Part shown: positions 35,210 to 46,254 of the stretch, piece by piece
How positions within the stretch are numbered: position 1 is the first letter of the stretch
How the letters are laid out: each line of letters opens with the position of its first letter
NCBI RefSeq assembly: GCF_000003815.2
Contig: NC_049995.1
Location: 3,902,330 to 3,966,329 of the forward strand
DNA: 64,000 nt
Direction: 5' to 3'
Source of the DNA: Branchiostoma floridae
Taxonomy: Eukaryota > Chordata > Leptocardii > Amphioxiformes > Branchiostomatidae
Program-made: the position numbers and the translations under genes
Notes under the pieces: generated by a model
What the model was told of the DNA's origin: nothing
The model's database searches: none
What the model saw: the letters and a program-made list of their open reading frames with translations, nothing else

Positions 35210-36066
35210 TTATTTATGTCATACCCACCTGAGAAAACCACTGTTTTGATGCGAAATGCGCCAGAAGTTGAACAAATTTGTTGCTCTCGAAAAAAAAGGG
35301 TTCCAACAGTAATGTTCCAACGTCCGAATCAGGTATTCGAACTTTCGATGGCGCCGTACTCGGCCCACTCGAAACAGTTCGATTTATTCGAATGGAGCCT
35401 GTGTGATAAGCCCAGGCAGTACGGAAAGTTACCAAACGGTCCGGAACACCCGTAACAGCGCTCGCGGCTACGGTTCTTTCCCGGGCCGCTAGCAACATAG
35501 CCCCGTAAACCGACTTTAGCCGGCCCGGGGAGATACGCGTGAAGGCGTAAACTCCCTTAGCCGGCTAAGTTGTACTCTGATATCCAGGGTAATTACTATT
35601 ATGGTATAGAACAATGTATGTACTATACTCTTCTTAGAGTCATTGACACTGTTTCGTAAAAAAATATGAGAAAAATTTCAACATCTCAAAATTTTTACAT
35701 TTTTTTCAACATTACATTCCTATGACAAAGAGATAGCTTTATTTTGTAGGTGTACATTGTATGTGCAATGCATGGCTCACTTTGCCTAAACCTTTATTTG
35801 TTTTCATTATCATAATACAAATGTACACAGCAGTCCCCTCACAGTAAGGGGCATGGATAAGTGGTGGTCTCTTTGTGGAAAAGTGAGAGGAAAACAATAG
35901 GAAAGTGAAAGGAGTCCTGTGGAGAACAATTATGTTACCAAAAGTGCAGTCCTGGGACAAACCAATGCGCAAACAGGGGTGCTCTGTGTGTGATTTTCTA
36001 GCTTAGGCCATCACTAAATCTGAATACTAATTTCTGTTTTGAAGGAAATGGCGATGGTCAAGCGGC
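35210..36066. other. No gene; CpG-rich tail then AT-rich sequence
   Basis: To about 35580 the sequence is rich in TTCGA, GGCCCGGG and TAGCCGGC. No terminal repeat for this portion was found. The rest is AT-rich and non-coding. Confidence 0.4.
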
Positions 36067-36239
36067 CCAAAGTTCTAGCTAGCATCTGTCCTTCGACGGA
36101 ATTTTGCTGCTGGGACGGACAAAAATTTTGCCCCCGAACCCCCCTTGGAGTTGGACCGTAGCGCTTTTGACAGAATTTCTATTCAAAATCCAGCAGACGG
36201 AAAAAATTTCAGGCTGGCTAGAACACTGGTCAAGCCTTT
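36067..36239. mobile_element. hAT-type MITE, diverged copy
   Basis: The left end AAGTTCTAGCTAGC and the right end GCTGGCTAGAACACTG are imperfect inverses. GTCAAGCG on the left and GTCAAGCC on the right form a likely 8-bp target duplication. Internal TTCGACGGAATTTTGC and GGACGGACAAAAATTTTGCC match the element at 59813-60170, so both belong to one family. Confidence 0.7.
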
Positions 36240-36575
36240 CCCTTCATATTAATCTAGCATATTTTCCGGACCATGAAATAAAATTCAAATTGCCTGAAGA
36301 GTGAATAACTGAAGACATAATGGATCATTATGACAATCATGATTACACCCCACCTGGTAAAATGACAGCTTCATATGATCGCCCTGATAATTCAACACAC
36401 GGATCCCAACAAAATCAATACCACACCTCAGGTCCAATCATTGATGGACAAAAGGGAGCACACACCTGCGCTGGTTCAGCAGCGGTCAGGTACAAAACAG
36501 TTGGGCCACAGGAATACAAGTTTTTGGTTCTCGGATTTTAAAAAAGTAAACTTAACAGGTAGTCTCATAGTCCTT
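36240..36575. other. No gene recognised
   Basis: Short overlapping frames (36320-36541 and 36375-36635) without motif. Nothing else is supported. Confidence 0.45.
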
Positions 36576-37093
36576 TTAAAGGGACATAACGTAAAATGTA
36601 AAGTTACTGTTTTCGGCCATTTTTCTACATTATGAGTTGAGTCTACCTTATTACACTGCACAGCAATATTTACAACGTATTGATACGACCTTGTTGTGCC
36701 GCGAGAACGTCTCGAAATATGCGCACTTCCCTCCGCCGCTTGAGTTGTCCGCCATTTTATCCAACTCTGCGACGAACCAAAGTGCACTTTAGAACGCGTT
36801 CGGTGGTTCGCTCGAATCGTTACTGAATTTTGTTGAAAGTCCCCGCGAAGCTCCGAGGATCTGCGACCGCAACGGTCGATTCGGAAATCTACGGCCGGCT
36901 TACTTCCGGTAGGCTACCCGGAAGTAAATGAATTTGGTTGTGGCTTACTTTGGCGTTGTTAATTAGCGCTAGAAATGTGATAAAATGACGCAGATAAGTT
37001 GGAAATAAGTTACAAATGTCAATATGACTGGAGATTTTACAGTTCAGAACATTTGAAATTTTGGCACCAAATTTCTACAATATGTCCCTTTAA
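36576..37093. mobile_element. piggyBac-like MITE with TTAA target site
   Basis: TTAA at 36576-36579 is followed by AGGGACATA. At the other end TATGTCCCT is followed by TTAA (37090-37093). Perfect 9-bp inverted repeats inside a TTAA duplication are the mark of piggyBac-type insertions. The interior has a strong small hairpin (TTACTTCCGG/CCGGAAGTAA, near 36900-36928) and is non-coding, so it is non-autonomous. Confidence 0.82.
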
Positions 37094-37096
37094 AGC

Positions 37097-37325
37097 TGCA
37101 GTGGCAGTAGGTTGTTATCCACTGTGTGTAGGGCACACAGTACTGGGTGGCAGAGCCTAACCCTTTCTTCCTACCTTTTTTTACCTCCCCAACCGAAGTC
37201 AGGCACTCCTTTTTACATCTGCGTGGAGTGAGGAAAATCGAGCCTTTCCCAAGAGTACAAGATTGGTAGCATGACAGGATTTCAACCCAGGACCTCTGAA
37301 TTCTGGGCCATATATGCAACACAAC
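37097..37325 (-). mobile_element. tRNA-derived SINE, minus orientation
   Basis: On the minus strand the head near 37300 includes GGTCCTGGGTTGAAATCC (B box) and ATGCTACCAATCTTG. The body GGGAAAGGCTCG and a tail with TTGGGGAGGTAAAA and CAACCTACT follow. The copy at 63761-64000 has the same order. It starts three bases after the piggyBac-like MITE. Confidence 0.82.
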
Positions 37326-38070
37326 ACCACAATGACATTTGTTGATTAGAAAAACAAAACACATCAACATCAACACCAAAACAGTGTCTGAGTACTGTAT
37401 TAAGTCTGTACCGTGGTACATAGTTTTGGGGAGCAAAAACCAAATGCAATGCAGATATCTACTTCAAGTACTTGACTGAGATAATTTACAAAAATCTCTT
37501 TAAGATATCAAACAACCATAACACATGAAGAACTTACTAAAGAATTGACAATACAAGCATCTACATGTACATACCGTGGCATTTAAGAGCGTCTTGCTTT
37601 GTGTGAAAATGAACTAGCAGTCTGTCTCTCTGTTACAGAGCAGTGGGCCAATTATCGCTCCGTCGTTCTCCCAGCTTCCACTATCTGATCATAGTGCGGG
37701 ATGCTTCATTTTTATTGATTGACTGGGGCTAATATCTGGGGCAGAACCATTCTGAGATATGGGGGGGCTATACTTATTACATTTTTCCTTTAAAACTTGA
37801 TCTATCGAGAACATTTCCTTTCTATAATGTGGAATAATCAACACTCAACTTGTTTGAAATGCATCTTTGTTTCTTTCCTGTATTTGTTCAAATGACTATT
37901 CAATCTATAGTGACATCCCTTTACAATACAACAATTGGTATGTCCCATTATCTATTGGTCTGTAGGTATGCATGTCCATTTTCTATACGCGATTATCTGG
38001 TATATATGCAAATCACAATCATGGTTTGACACAAATGCATTCCTTTACAAACTACATGCATTTAGAAAAG
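37326..38070. other. No gene recognised
   Basis: AT-rich non-coding sequence. No repeat or exon is supported. Confidence 0.45.
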
Positions 38071-38487
38071 AAAAGATGAAAGTTGAATCTCTACTTCTGG
38101 GATAAATCAAAGTAACTGCAGACGTATCAAACGACCTCCGTCGTTCTTCTTCAGTGAAATAAAAATAAAAGTTTACACCACTGAGGAATAAAGAATACTT
38201 CTTACGTTGTAAATAAACAAAAAAGGTAACGGCTAAGGTGTTCTAAAATAAACATGGTAGGTAACTACAGAGGTGTTCTAAACAGTGTTCTAAATAAACA
38301 AAAAGGTAACTGACAAAGGTTCTTAGATACATTCTAGCAAAATAAGATAATAGCAAAATAGTATTCTTTATTCCTCAGTGTTGTAAACTTTTATCTCTAT
38401 TTCACTGAAGAAGAACGACGGAGGTCGTTTGAAACGTCTGAAGTAAATTTGATTTATCCAGAAGTAGAGATTCAACTTTCATCTTTT
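38071..38487. mobile_element. Fold-back element with about 130-bp inverted arms
   Basis: The left arm (38071 to about 38200) and right arm (about 38358 to 38487) pair over AAAAGATGAAAGTTGAATCT, AACGACCTCCGTCGTTCTTC and TGAGGAATAAAGAATACT with few mismatches. The loop holds short direct repeats of GTGTTCTAAA and AAGGTAAC. The short word ACATGCATTTAG occurs just outside both ends (about 38054 and 38523). Confidence 0.85.
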
Positions 38488-40184
38488 CATTATATTCCTG
38501 GATGTATAATCTTCACAAACGTACATGCATTTAGGTAAAAGTGCTCCTCTGTGTACTTGTATTGTAATAATTCATTTAGAGTCTACAAATCTTTGCTAAG
38601 ATTTATATGACAATGATTGAAAATCTACAGGTTCTTGAAGACCATAATCTTAAGAGAATCTGTTCCATCAAACATGAACATCAATCTTGATCAAAAGCAA
38701 TTTTGTGGATAGTTCCGAGAAGCAATGAAATGATGAAAAATGGCCGGATGCTGCCTTTTAGAAAAAAATATCATAATTCATCACAAGTCATCAATTATAC
38801 AGGATGACATATTTGATATTCAATCAATATTAATAACACACTTGGCTACCTCTGCATTGCCTAGCATTGCATAGATGTCACTCAAACTCAAATGAACAAA
38901 AAACGAAAAACTCCCCCCAGTTTTGATCCCAAGTGGTACGACCCTGCCCTCCCATTGGGTGTTGGAGTATTTTCAATTTACTGTTTTTTATTATATCCTG
39001 CCCTTATGGACAGGTGTGCTTATTGGGGCAGAAACATTCCTGTACTAGCCATTGCATATTAATAATTTGAGCGACCCATTTTTTTTTTAAATTCCCCAAT
39101 GACTGTAGTACTGGCACTCTGTGATTTCTCTTAAAATTTTCCTTTGGAGAAAAGTTAAAGATACTAAATAGATTCTCTATTTTCTAAAGGTTAAACTTTT
39201 TATATGAATACCTATGCCTATTCTCAGGAATGGTAGTAAATGTGCTGTGCATCTTACAATTGTCCAACTTTGTGAGTTGAAAAGTATGTTAATCAAACTC
39301 TATAGTACACATTAGTATAAGGATGTCCTGTGCTTGAACTGTGTTGCACATGTAGTAAAGCTCTTCAGGTGGTATCTCCTGTTCCATTAATCATACATAA
39401 GGTTAATACAGGGGTAATCTGGTCAAGAGTGGTGTGATTTCCCATGAGTCACCATATATCTACTCCCAGAGAAGTAGGTCACCACGCTTTTATAGGCATT
39501 CACATTTCTTATGTTCCCATTAGTTCTTGTTCCTTCAGTGATCTTGTGGCAGACACAGAAACATGTACTGATGTAGTATGACAAAAAAAGTGGGATTCAA
39601 ACCCTAAACCTTACGATCCAAAATCGGCACTGTTTACTGTTTAACAACTACTTGAATATCTACATTGTATGTATGTTTCACAACATTTATGCATAAAACA
39701 ATTCTCATAAGTCGCAGCTACAAAAAAGTCAGTATAAAAAACACAATTTTGTCCAGCATGTTTCTAAATCATGTAAACCGATTCAACCTGGTCTTGACCA
39801 TTTTGCTATCATTTGAAACAGCTAAGTGGTGAAGAAGTAAGAAATCCCAGTACGAAATTGGATGAATTTGAAGGACAATTATTGCCTAAGGCATGCAAAA
39901 TGCAAGTCACAGCTTATTTCATATACAATGTTTGTATGCACAAATATTGTGTATTTGTCAAGTATGTGTTTCAAATTATGTAAACTGAATCAATCTACTC
40001 TTGACCAATTTCTATTTTGACAAAGAAATTCAGGTGGACATGTCTGAAATTCAAGTACAAAGACGATGAAAGGACAATCTTTTGCATGACATATTCTTCT
40101 TTGACGCACTTTATCACCGGCGAACGCAAATCTCCTTCAGCACGGTTTACGCCTCCCCCGGGATTCCGTGGAGCCAAGCCTCGT
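38488..40184. other. No gene; one SINE-like fragment
   Basis: A tRNA-like fragment on the minus strand (GGGTTTGAATCCCAC) lies at about 39590-39610. A diverged duplication appears at about 39755-39930 and 39960-40080. The minus-strand frame 39995-40177 is not supported. Confidence 0.4.
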
Positions 40185-40790
40185 TAGGAACACATTCAGG
40201 GAGACTTACCAGTGCTCTACTGGGGCCTGGCCTGCGCTGACAGGTTATTAATGGAGCGTACGCGGACTCAAGGAAAACATAACGCAACCATATCTGGTAC
40301 TACACTTGGTCTGGTCTTGAAGTTGAACAATTACTAGTTTGGTACAATGTACTATTTGCAAACACATTCATACCAAACATCTTTTATTTAACGTTTTATT
40401 TAATGTAATACCTCCACTGACCATAGGAAAACAAAGCAGTTACAATGATATCTGGAGCTACCCTTAAACTTCAGTTAAAGCTGGTTAGGAACACATTCAG
40501 GGAGACTTACCAGCCGCTCTACTACTGGGGGCTAGCCTGCGATGACAGGTTATTAATGGAGCGTACGCGGACTCAAGGAAAACATCAAGCAGTCACAAAG
40601 GTATCTGGTGCTACACTTGAACAACTACTTTTGTACATGCACTTTTTGCGAACCAACTTCTTGTCACACATGGTACATATTCTGACCACACATGACTTAA
40701 TCTAATGTTGACTCTCCTCCGCTAACTACAGGAAAACATAAAGCAGTCACATTATGATATCTGGCAACACTTTAAACTGGTCTGAGACTC
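40185..40790. repeat. Tandem duplication, about 300-bp unit
   Basis: GTTAGGAACACATTCAGGGA and the following ten bases are identical at about 40185 and 40482. A second perfect block of about 42 bp, starting GACAGGTTATTAATGGAGCG, follows in each copy. A third partial copy starts near 40727 (AGGAAAACATAAAGCAGTCA). On the minus strand both copies show an acceptor-like and a donor-like site (CTGGTAAGTCTCCC), but the segment between has 4-bp net indels, so no shared reading frame is kept. The plus-strand frame 40445-40705 covers copy 2. Confidence 0.82.
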
Positions 40791-41874
40791 AGTGAGAGTA
40801 GTTTTGCATCCTTTTTCCAAACCCAGTTCTTGTTATGCATATTGTGACTATGTATGGCTTGATCCAAATTGACTTTCATAACATAGCCGGCACTAACCAT
40901 AATAGCGCCATATCAGATGATGATGAAGTTTAACAGATCAGTAATTACAGTAATATTTGAGTTATATACACTCAAGATCTTTAGGTGTTCAATGGATAGT
41001 AAGTGAGTGAGTGAGTGAAGATATTATTGACAAGGTATTCAAGTGAGGAGAGAAAACCAACACTCAAGATTTAACAATTTGCATGTAGCAAGCATTCACT
41101 AGAAATTACATATGCACAGACTATACAACATTACATACCTGAAAATGCGCATGTTTCCACTGGATATTGATTATTCTAAAGCTGAATTAAGCACGACTCT
41201 TCAAAAGGTCTGCACATGTAGCAGCTCCTACGTTCCATCCAACCTCAACACGAAAGAATCCAGTTGTTTCTGATGTATGTTCAAACCCAACCGCACCTTA
41301 CAAAACAACACAGACAACCCACGCAAAACACAACTACGGCACCGGAACACTGCATTCAATTAACTCCCAATATAGGCATCATTAAGGTAAATAGGGCGCT
41401 ACACACCTGACATATGTGACATTAATGAGGAGGAAACCCTCCCTTGGTTCCCGTACATCTTCGCTAATTGCTGTGTTTCTCCACTTACCTATCTCTTGAG
41501 CCACCTGCTTAAAACCACTAAGCATCTGGCAGCTAGTACCATAATTTGTTGCTAATTTTGAATAAGATGCTGTGATCTGAAAAAAATGGGTCACTACTGA
41601 AAATGCTGACTACGCTTTAAAGGTGACTACTTTAAATCGTGAAATTATTGCCGTAGATTTAATTTCAGTTTTTACTCTATGGCCAGTTGATAGCACTATG
41701 AATACATCTCCCTTGTATGACTACTGTACTTAAGAATTGTTTCAGCTGCACTTTTGTAGTGTGTTATTTTTCTTCTCCCTTTCCTTTTCCAAATTAAAGA
41801 AAAAAAAAGTATGGGTCTTAGTGGCAAATGTGCAGATGTTGACACACTGGTGCACCAAATCCGTAGGAGTTTTT
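40791..41874. other. No gene; short GTGA simple repeat
   Basis: A GTGA run occurs near 41002-41018. No exon or transposon end is supported. Confidence 0.45.
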
Positions 41875-42016
41875 GGCATCCTTTTTGACAGTTTAGCCGC
41901 GAGACTCGGTGGCCGTCACTCCTTCGTCATGGGGGCAGGGGCATGGCGAGTATCTAACTCAGGCCCTACTGATTCTGATTCCAACGCTCTAGCTGTTACG
42001 CCACACAGACAACCCT
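41875..42016 (-). mobile_element. tRNA-derived SINE fragment, minus orientation
   Basis: The minus strand has GTGTGGCGTAACAGCTAGAG (A box) and CCTGAGTTAGATACTCGCC (degenerate B box). The body is truncated after about 140 bp. Confidence 0.65.
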
Positions 42017-42099
42017 AAAAAACCACTGCATAAAGTACAAGGGTTTACAGTGTAATCCTTGAGTGTTAATCTGTGATATCCATAGAGTCATTGTAATCA

Positions 42100-42660
42100 G
42101 TGAGCCACTAAGCGCCAATAAGGTTGGCTAAGGTACTGAGGTTGTATCTTTAGTGTTGATGGCAATCTCGTATTGTTCATCACCCATTTTCAGCACCAAG
42201 GACAGGGCATAGAAAACTGTATTGGGGTGGTATTACTAAAGTATTGTGATCGTATCACTACAGAAACATGAACTCACAGCTGCAGTATCCCTCAATAAAC
42301 AAAAGGATATTCAGAAGGCATTTACTGAGAGAAAAAACATGTAATCATATTCAGACATCTCAGTTCTTATATAGCTGTGAGCCACTAAGCTCCAATAAGG
42401 TTGCCTAAGGTACTGAGGTTATATCTTTAGTGTTGATGGCAATCTGCTGTTGTTCATCACCCATTTTCAAATGATGGCTAAAAGTAGTACAACATTCAGC
42501 ACCAAGGACAGGGCATTGAAAGCTATATTATGGGTGGTATTACTACAGAAATACACATGAAATACCAGTATTTATGAGGCATTTACAAAGAGACAACAGT
42601 CATATTCATATTCAGGCATCTCATTTCTTATATCTAGAAGAGTAGAAAAAATTTCAGCTC
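42100..42660. repeat. Tandem duplication, about 276-bp unit, two copies
   Basis: GTGAGCCACTAAGC is found at about 42100 and 42376. Both copies continue with CAATAAGGTTG, AAGGTACTGAGGTT, TTTAGTGTTGATGGCAATCT, CACCCATTTTCA and CAGCACCAAGGACAGGGCAT. Copy 2 has an extra 31-bp insert after CACCCATTTTCA. Confidence 0.85.
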
Positions 42661-42787
42661 CCTCAGACAATCATTTTGTGGTACATTCCAAAGTGATAGA
42701 GGAGCATTCAGGATCCCAATGATGTAGTCACAGTAAAAGCTTCCTGGATATATCCCATCCTTGAAGTAGGATCCATTACATACTGGA

Positions 42788-43090
42788 TTGAATGGCTTCA
42801 ATTTGGGGTCTCAAATTACAGCCCCTATTGAGTTAGAATCACTCTATTTCAGTCGCTGCCGCCATTTCTCCGCTTTATTTCCTGTTCGGGAGCCTAAGAA
42901 CCCCGCGTTAACGAACTGCCGTAATCTCGCCATCGCTCAACGAGCTCGAATTGCACCTTACCTTGATTATTTCAAACGACCAAATATTGATCCAATCAGA
43001 GAGAAGATGATGTTCCGTCCCAGGATTCCCCAGGGTGCCGTTTGACCTTTGACTGACCTTTGGGATCCCAGACATCCTTCAAAGGCTCTC
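42788..43090. other. GC-elevated island, no gene proven
   Basis: A block with several CpG pairs. The plus strand has an 85-codon frame (42788-43045). On the minus strand an ATG near 43077 opens a 38-codon frame that runs into a strong donor (ATCAAG/GTAAGG) near 42959. No family is recognised on either strand. A short exon or a conserved regulatory element are both possible. Confidence 0.2.
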
Positions 43091-44149
43091 GCAAAGAAAT
43101 TTTATGTTTTGCTTTGATTTGGTTCTTTTTTATTACAAATGCCCCCTTCCTTTAGTAAAATTACAACCTTAAAGTACAACTTTTCAGTTCAGTTCAGTTC
43201 ATCCTCATATAGTACAACTTTACTCACCGTTAAAAACTTTAACATTAACCGACCGATAGTCTGACCTACTAACTGACCTACTATCTAATAAACAATGAAC
43301 CAAAATAGTAAAAAAAAGGAATTTTGAAATCCCACTATTGATCAATCAATATCCCAGGCATGACAAGTACCAATTTTGGTTGACATTAAAAGTCTTCAAT
43401 TTTCTGTATGCATGTACAAACATGTACATCTACCCACTGACACCACCTGTTATGAAACTCACTTATTCACTCACTCATCCTCACAAGCTTGTATTATTAT
43501 ATACTATTAATACAAATGTAGCTAGAGCCAGAAACGTTACACTACCGGGTTACACCCAACTCCTGCTACCTTACGATAAATCCAACAGCTTTACAACACT
43601 GTATCAAAGGTAACATTTACAAATTTCATTACCCTTTGATGTAAGAGTCTACATGAGTGTTGATGACTGAGATAGTGCACTCCACATCCAATAATTATGA
43701 CAAGTTTAACACACCCCACAGAAGCCTTATCAAAACCTAATACTCAACAGGCATACTGGACAGAATAATCTATAATGTCACCAAAAACCTGTTCAACAAC
43801 GTCGCATTACGCCCAAGCCTTCCGCGAATACAAATGTTACATTTCTCTGGGGAACGTAAGGTTGTGACCTTGGCGGTGTTCCCAGAATGCTCTCTGTGAT
43901 TAGGTGCAAGGTCGGAGCTGCGGTTGTAACCTTTTCGTCACCCGTAACCGTGCGTCAACACCTCCAAAACGAATCACAATCCTTCTCGTTTTTCGCTGAT
44001 CCGTTACTTGCTGATACTTGCCAGCGTCATCTTGAAATAAGCTAGTTTGCCATTACTGTAAATACTACTAGATAGTTCTATTTTCCGAGGATGAAATTTG
44101 ACAAAAGTACAAACATTTGGCACATTTTGAAGATTCTTAAGTGAATAGT
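43091..44149. other. No gene recognised
   Basis: A (GTTCA)n-like run lies at 43184-43200. A GC-elevated patch at about 43800-43990 has all three minus-strand frames open after an acceptor-like CTAATCACAG, so nothing can be concluded from openness. Confidence 0.4.
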
Positions 44150-44510
44150 TAGAAGCAAACTTTCCTCCCAACACTCTGTTTTCATTTTGATCTCTTGCTA
44201 CAATTTTTAGTTTTTACTGTGAAATTTACTAAAAAAAACAAGGAAAAATAGCCTAGTTTTGCCCAAATGCAGAGTGAAAATCCACTAAGTTTGCAGAACA
44301 GTTTCCACACTTTGTAACACTCCTTCTTGATGTCTTAACCTAAATATGCACTATTTTCCTCTTTATCTCTTGTTATAATTCGTACTGTAAAATTTACAGA
44401 AAACCAGAAAAATAAACTAGTGAGGCCCAAAAGCATAGTGAAAATCTACAAAGTTTTGCAGAAGAGTTTGTGAAACTCCTTCTTTATCTAATTATGGATG
44501 ATATTAGATT
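44150..44510. repeat. Diverged tandem duplication, about 175-bp unit
   Basis: Two successive passages contain TTTTCAT/TTTTCCT, GATCTCTTGCTACAAT/TATCTCTTGTTATAAT, ACTGTGAAATTTAC/ACTGTAAAATTTAC, AGTGAAAATCCAC/AGTGAAAATCTAC and AACTCCTTCTT. Many substitutions and no coding frame. Confidence 0.7.
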
Positions 44511-44802
44511 CTTACTATGATGATAGATGAGTCTATGTTAGTGACCTTTAAGAAAAATTGAAGGAAAACTGTTGCATTAACGTTGGAGACGGTTATAGAT
44601 GTTCACGTCAAAAACCATTCTCTGTTTCATTCTTCAAGATATTAAATCTCAAAGGACAAAATTGGGCAAGTTTTAGTTCCAATCTGTCAAGAAAGTAAAT
44701 GTTTTTTACCTATTCTATCCTTGTAGCAAGTCTAACAAATTGTATCTAAAACAAACTTTCAATTCTGTTGCTCTGTGACTTTTGTTACTTTCTTCTGTTA
44801 TT
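44511..44802. other. No gene recognised
   Basis: AT-rich sequence without a repeat or exon that I can support. Confidence 0.45.
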
Positions 44803-44995
44803 GTAACGTCCAGTGAGATTGCGTATTTGGCAGCACGTTGGGCTCTGGCCCAAGAGGTCCTGGTTATGAACCATGCCCACTTCACTCAGGTAAAAATGAG
44901 TAACTAGCTTTGGCTAGGGATGTCCCTCAGATAGGATACTTAATAAAGACTGTGCCATAATGATCAACATAATGATCGTGGGCACTAAAGGAAGA
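44803..44995 (+). mobile_element. tRNA-derived SINE, plus orientation
   Basis: The head TTTGGCAGCACGTTGGGC (A box region) and GAGGTCCTGGTTATGAACC (B box) are followed by CTTCACTCAGGTAAAAATGA, as in the copy at 3478-3728. A distinct 3' part follows, AGCTTTGGCTAGGGATGTCC. Confidence 0.75.
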
Positions 44996-45715
44996 AAAAA
45001 CAAAGTTCTCTATAGATAGTGGTCTCAGAATGGTGACCAATATCTAATGCAAAATGATCACTGTCCTTAGGCGACCTTGCCCTATCTGCCATAGCCACAG
45101 ACCTTCATCTTTCCCTTGACCTTCGGAACAAGTAATTAGAGAATGGCACTTAACCTTCGACCTGTGATTCATGACATCTATAGATGGGATCATGAGGTCA
45201 TTCCTCTTGTCCTGCCTCAGGGCATTGATGGATAGAGGAAGGCCGGATGTTCGGATGCCCCTCTGTTCTGACACCCCTAAGGTCAGACTAAGGGTTAGGG
45301 GGTATCAAACATACCGTATCAAACATAGGATGTCAGAACATGGGGGTGTAACCAACAGATATACATGTACATGTACATGTGTAGGTAAATTTTTTCCTCA
45401 GAGTTTCTCATTGTCTTCTTTTGGTCAGGACTTTCAAGCTAATTCACACTAAGTAACTAGTGGCAGTTACTGTAAGTCTGAACACTTTTTAGAAGGCACA
45501 TTGTTACAAACTACATTCAAGTATTTTGTAATCACTATATCCATACTTAAGTCACTAGCTTTAGTTGAAGTGTCTAGTCAGTGTTCCAGTATTAGGCTAT
45601 CTACCTCCCAACAATGTTAACTTTCTCCAGTATTTATTGGTGGCAGATGTCTAAAAAGGGAGTGCCACCGTTAAACTTACAGACTCTTTGAAAACAACAA
45701 AATAACTACATATTT
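44996..45715. other. No gene; palindromic ATGTAC run
   Basis: A short TACATGTACATGTACATG repeat is at about 45362-45380. GGGTTAGGGGG near 45291 is telomere-like but isolated. Confidence 0.45.
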
Positions 45716-46042
45716 TTGTTTGAACTTGCAGCTACTTTCCTAAACCTTGGCCTTGACTTACACATTCATCATGAAGGTGAAGTGTATGCGATGCCATGTC
45801 GATTCATCTTCCTCAAACAACCGCCTCCAGATACAATCAATCACTATCCAACCTGCATCACTCCTGCATCCTCAATCGATGGAGAAATACAGCATCCGAA
45901 CAAGAGGCAGGTGGCCAACCCGTGTGTCTTCATCACCTGCCATTGGTCGGTATCACACGTGTTAACCTCTGACAAAAGTAGTGCGCTGGAGAAGTACCAC
46001 ATTGATCTTGCACAACTTGCTGACAAAATCTATTGGCTCTAG
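45716..46042 (+). other. Candidate terminal exon, about 104 codons, unidentified
   Basis: A good acceptor (TTTGTTTGAACTTGCAG, ending at 45731) is followed by a frame open to TAG at 46042, in sequence GC-richer than its flanks. The product would be about 103 residues with several His, Cys and Pro residues and no recognised domain. A competing minus-strand frame (45844-46026) overlaps it. No partner exon on the plus strand was found. Confidence 0.2.
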
Positions 46043-46254
46043 GCCCAAGGTGGTCCACTCAAATGCCACCAAAGAATTGGAAAATTTGGAATATGGATTA
46101 TTTAGTTTAGAACAGTGAACTATAGCTAGCTTTTGACGTGATGCTACTTTGCTGGTTGAAACGTCTGACCGTTTTCAAAATCATACCCAGTTGCTGGAGT
46201 AACTGCTTTTTTTTGTGTATCTTATTAACATTGATGTCTTATCTTCATCGACGT

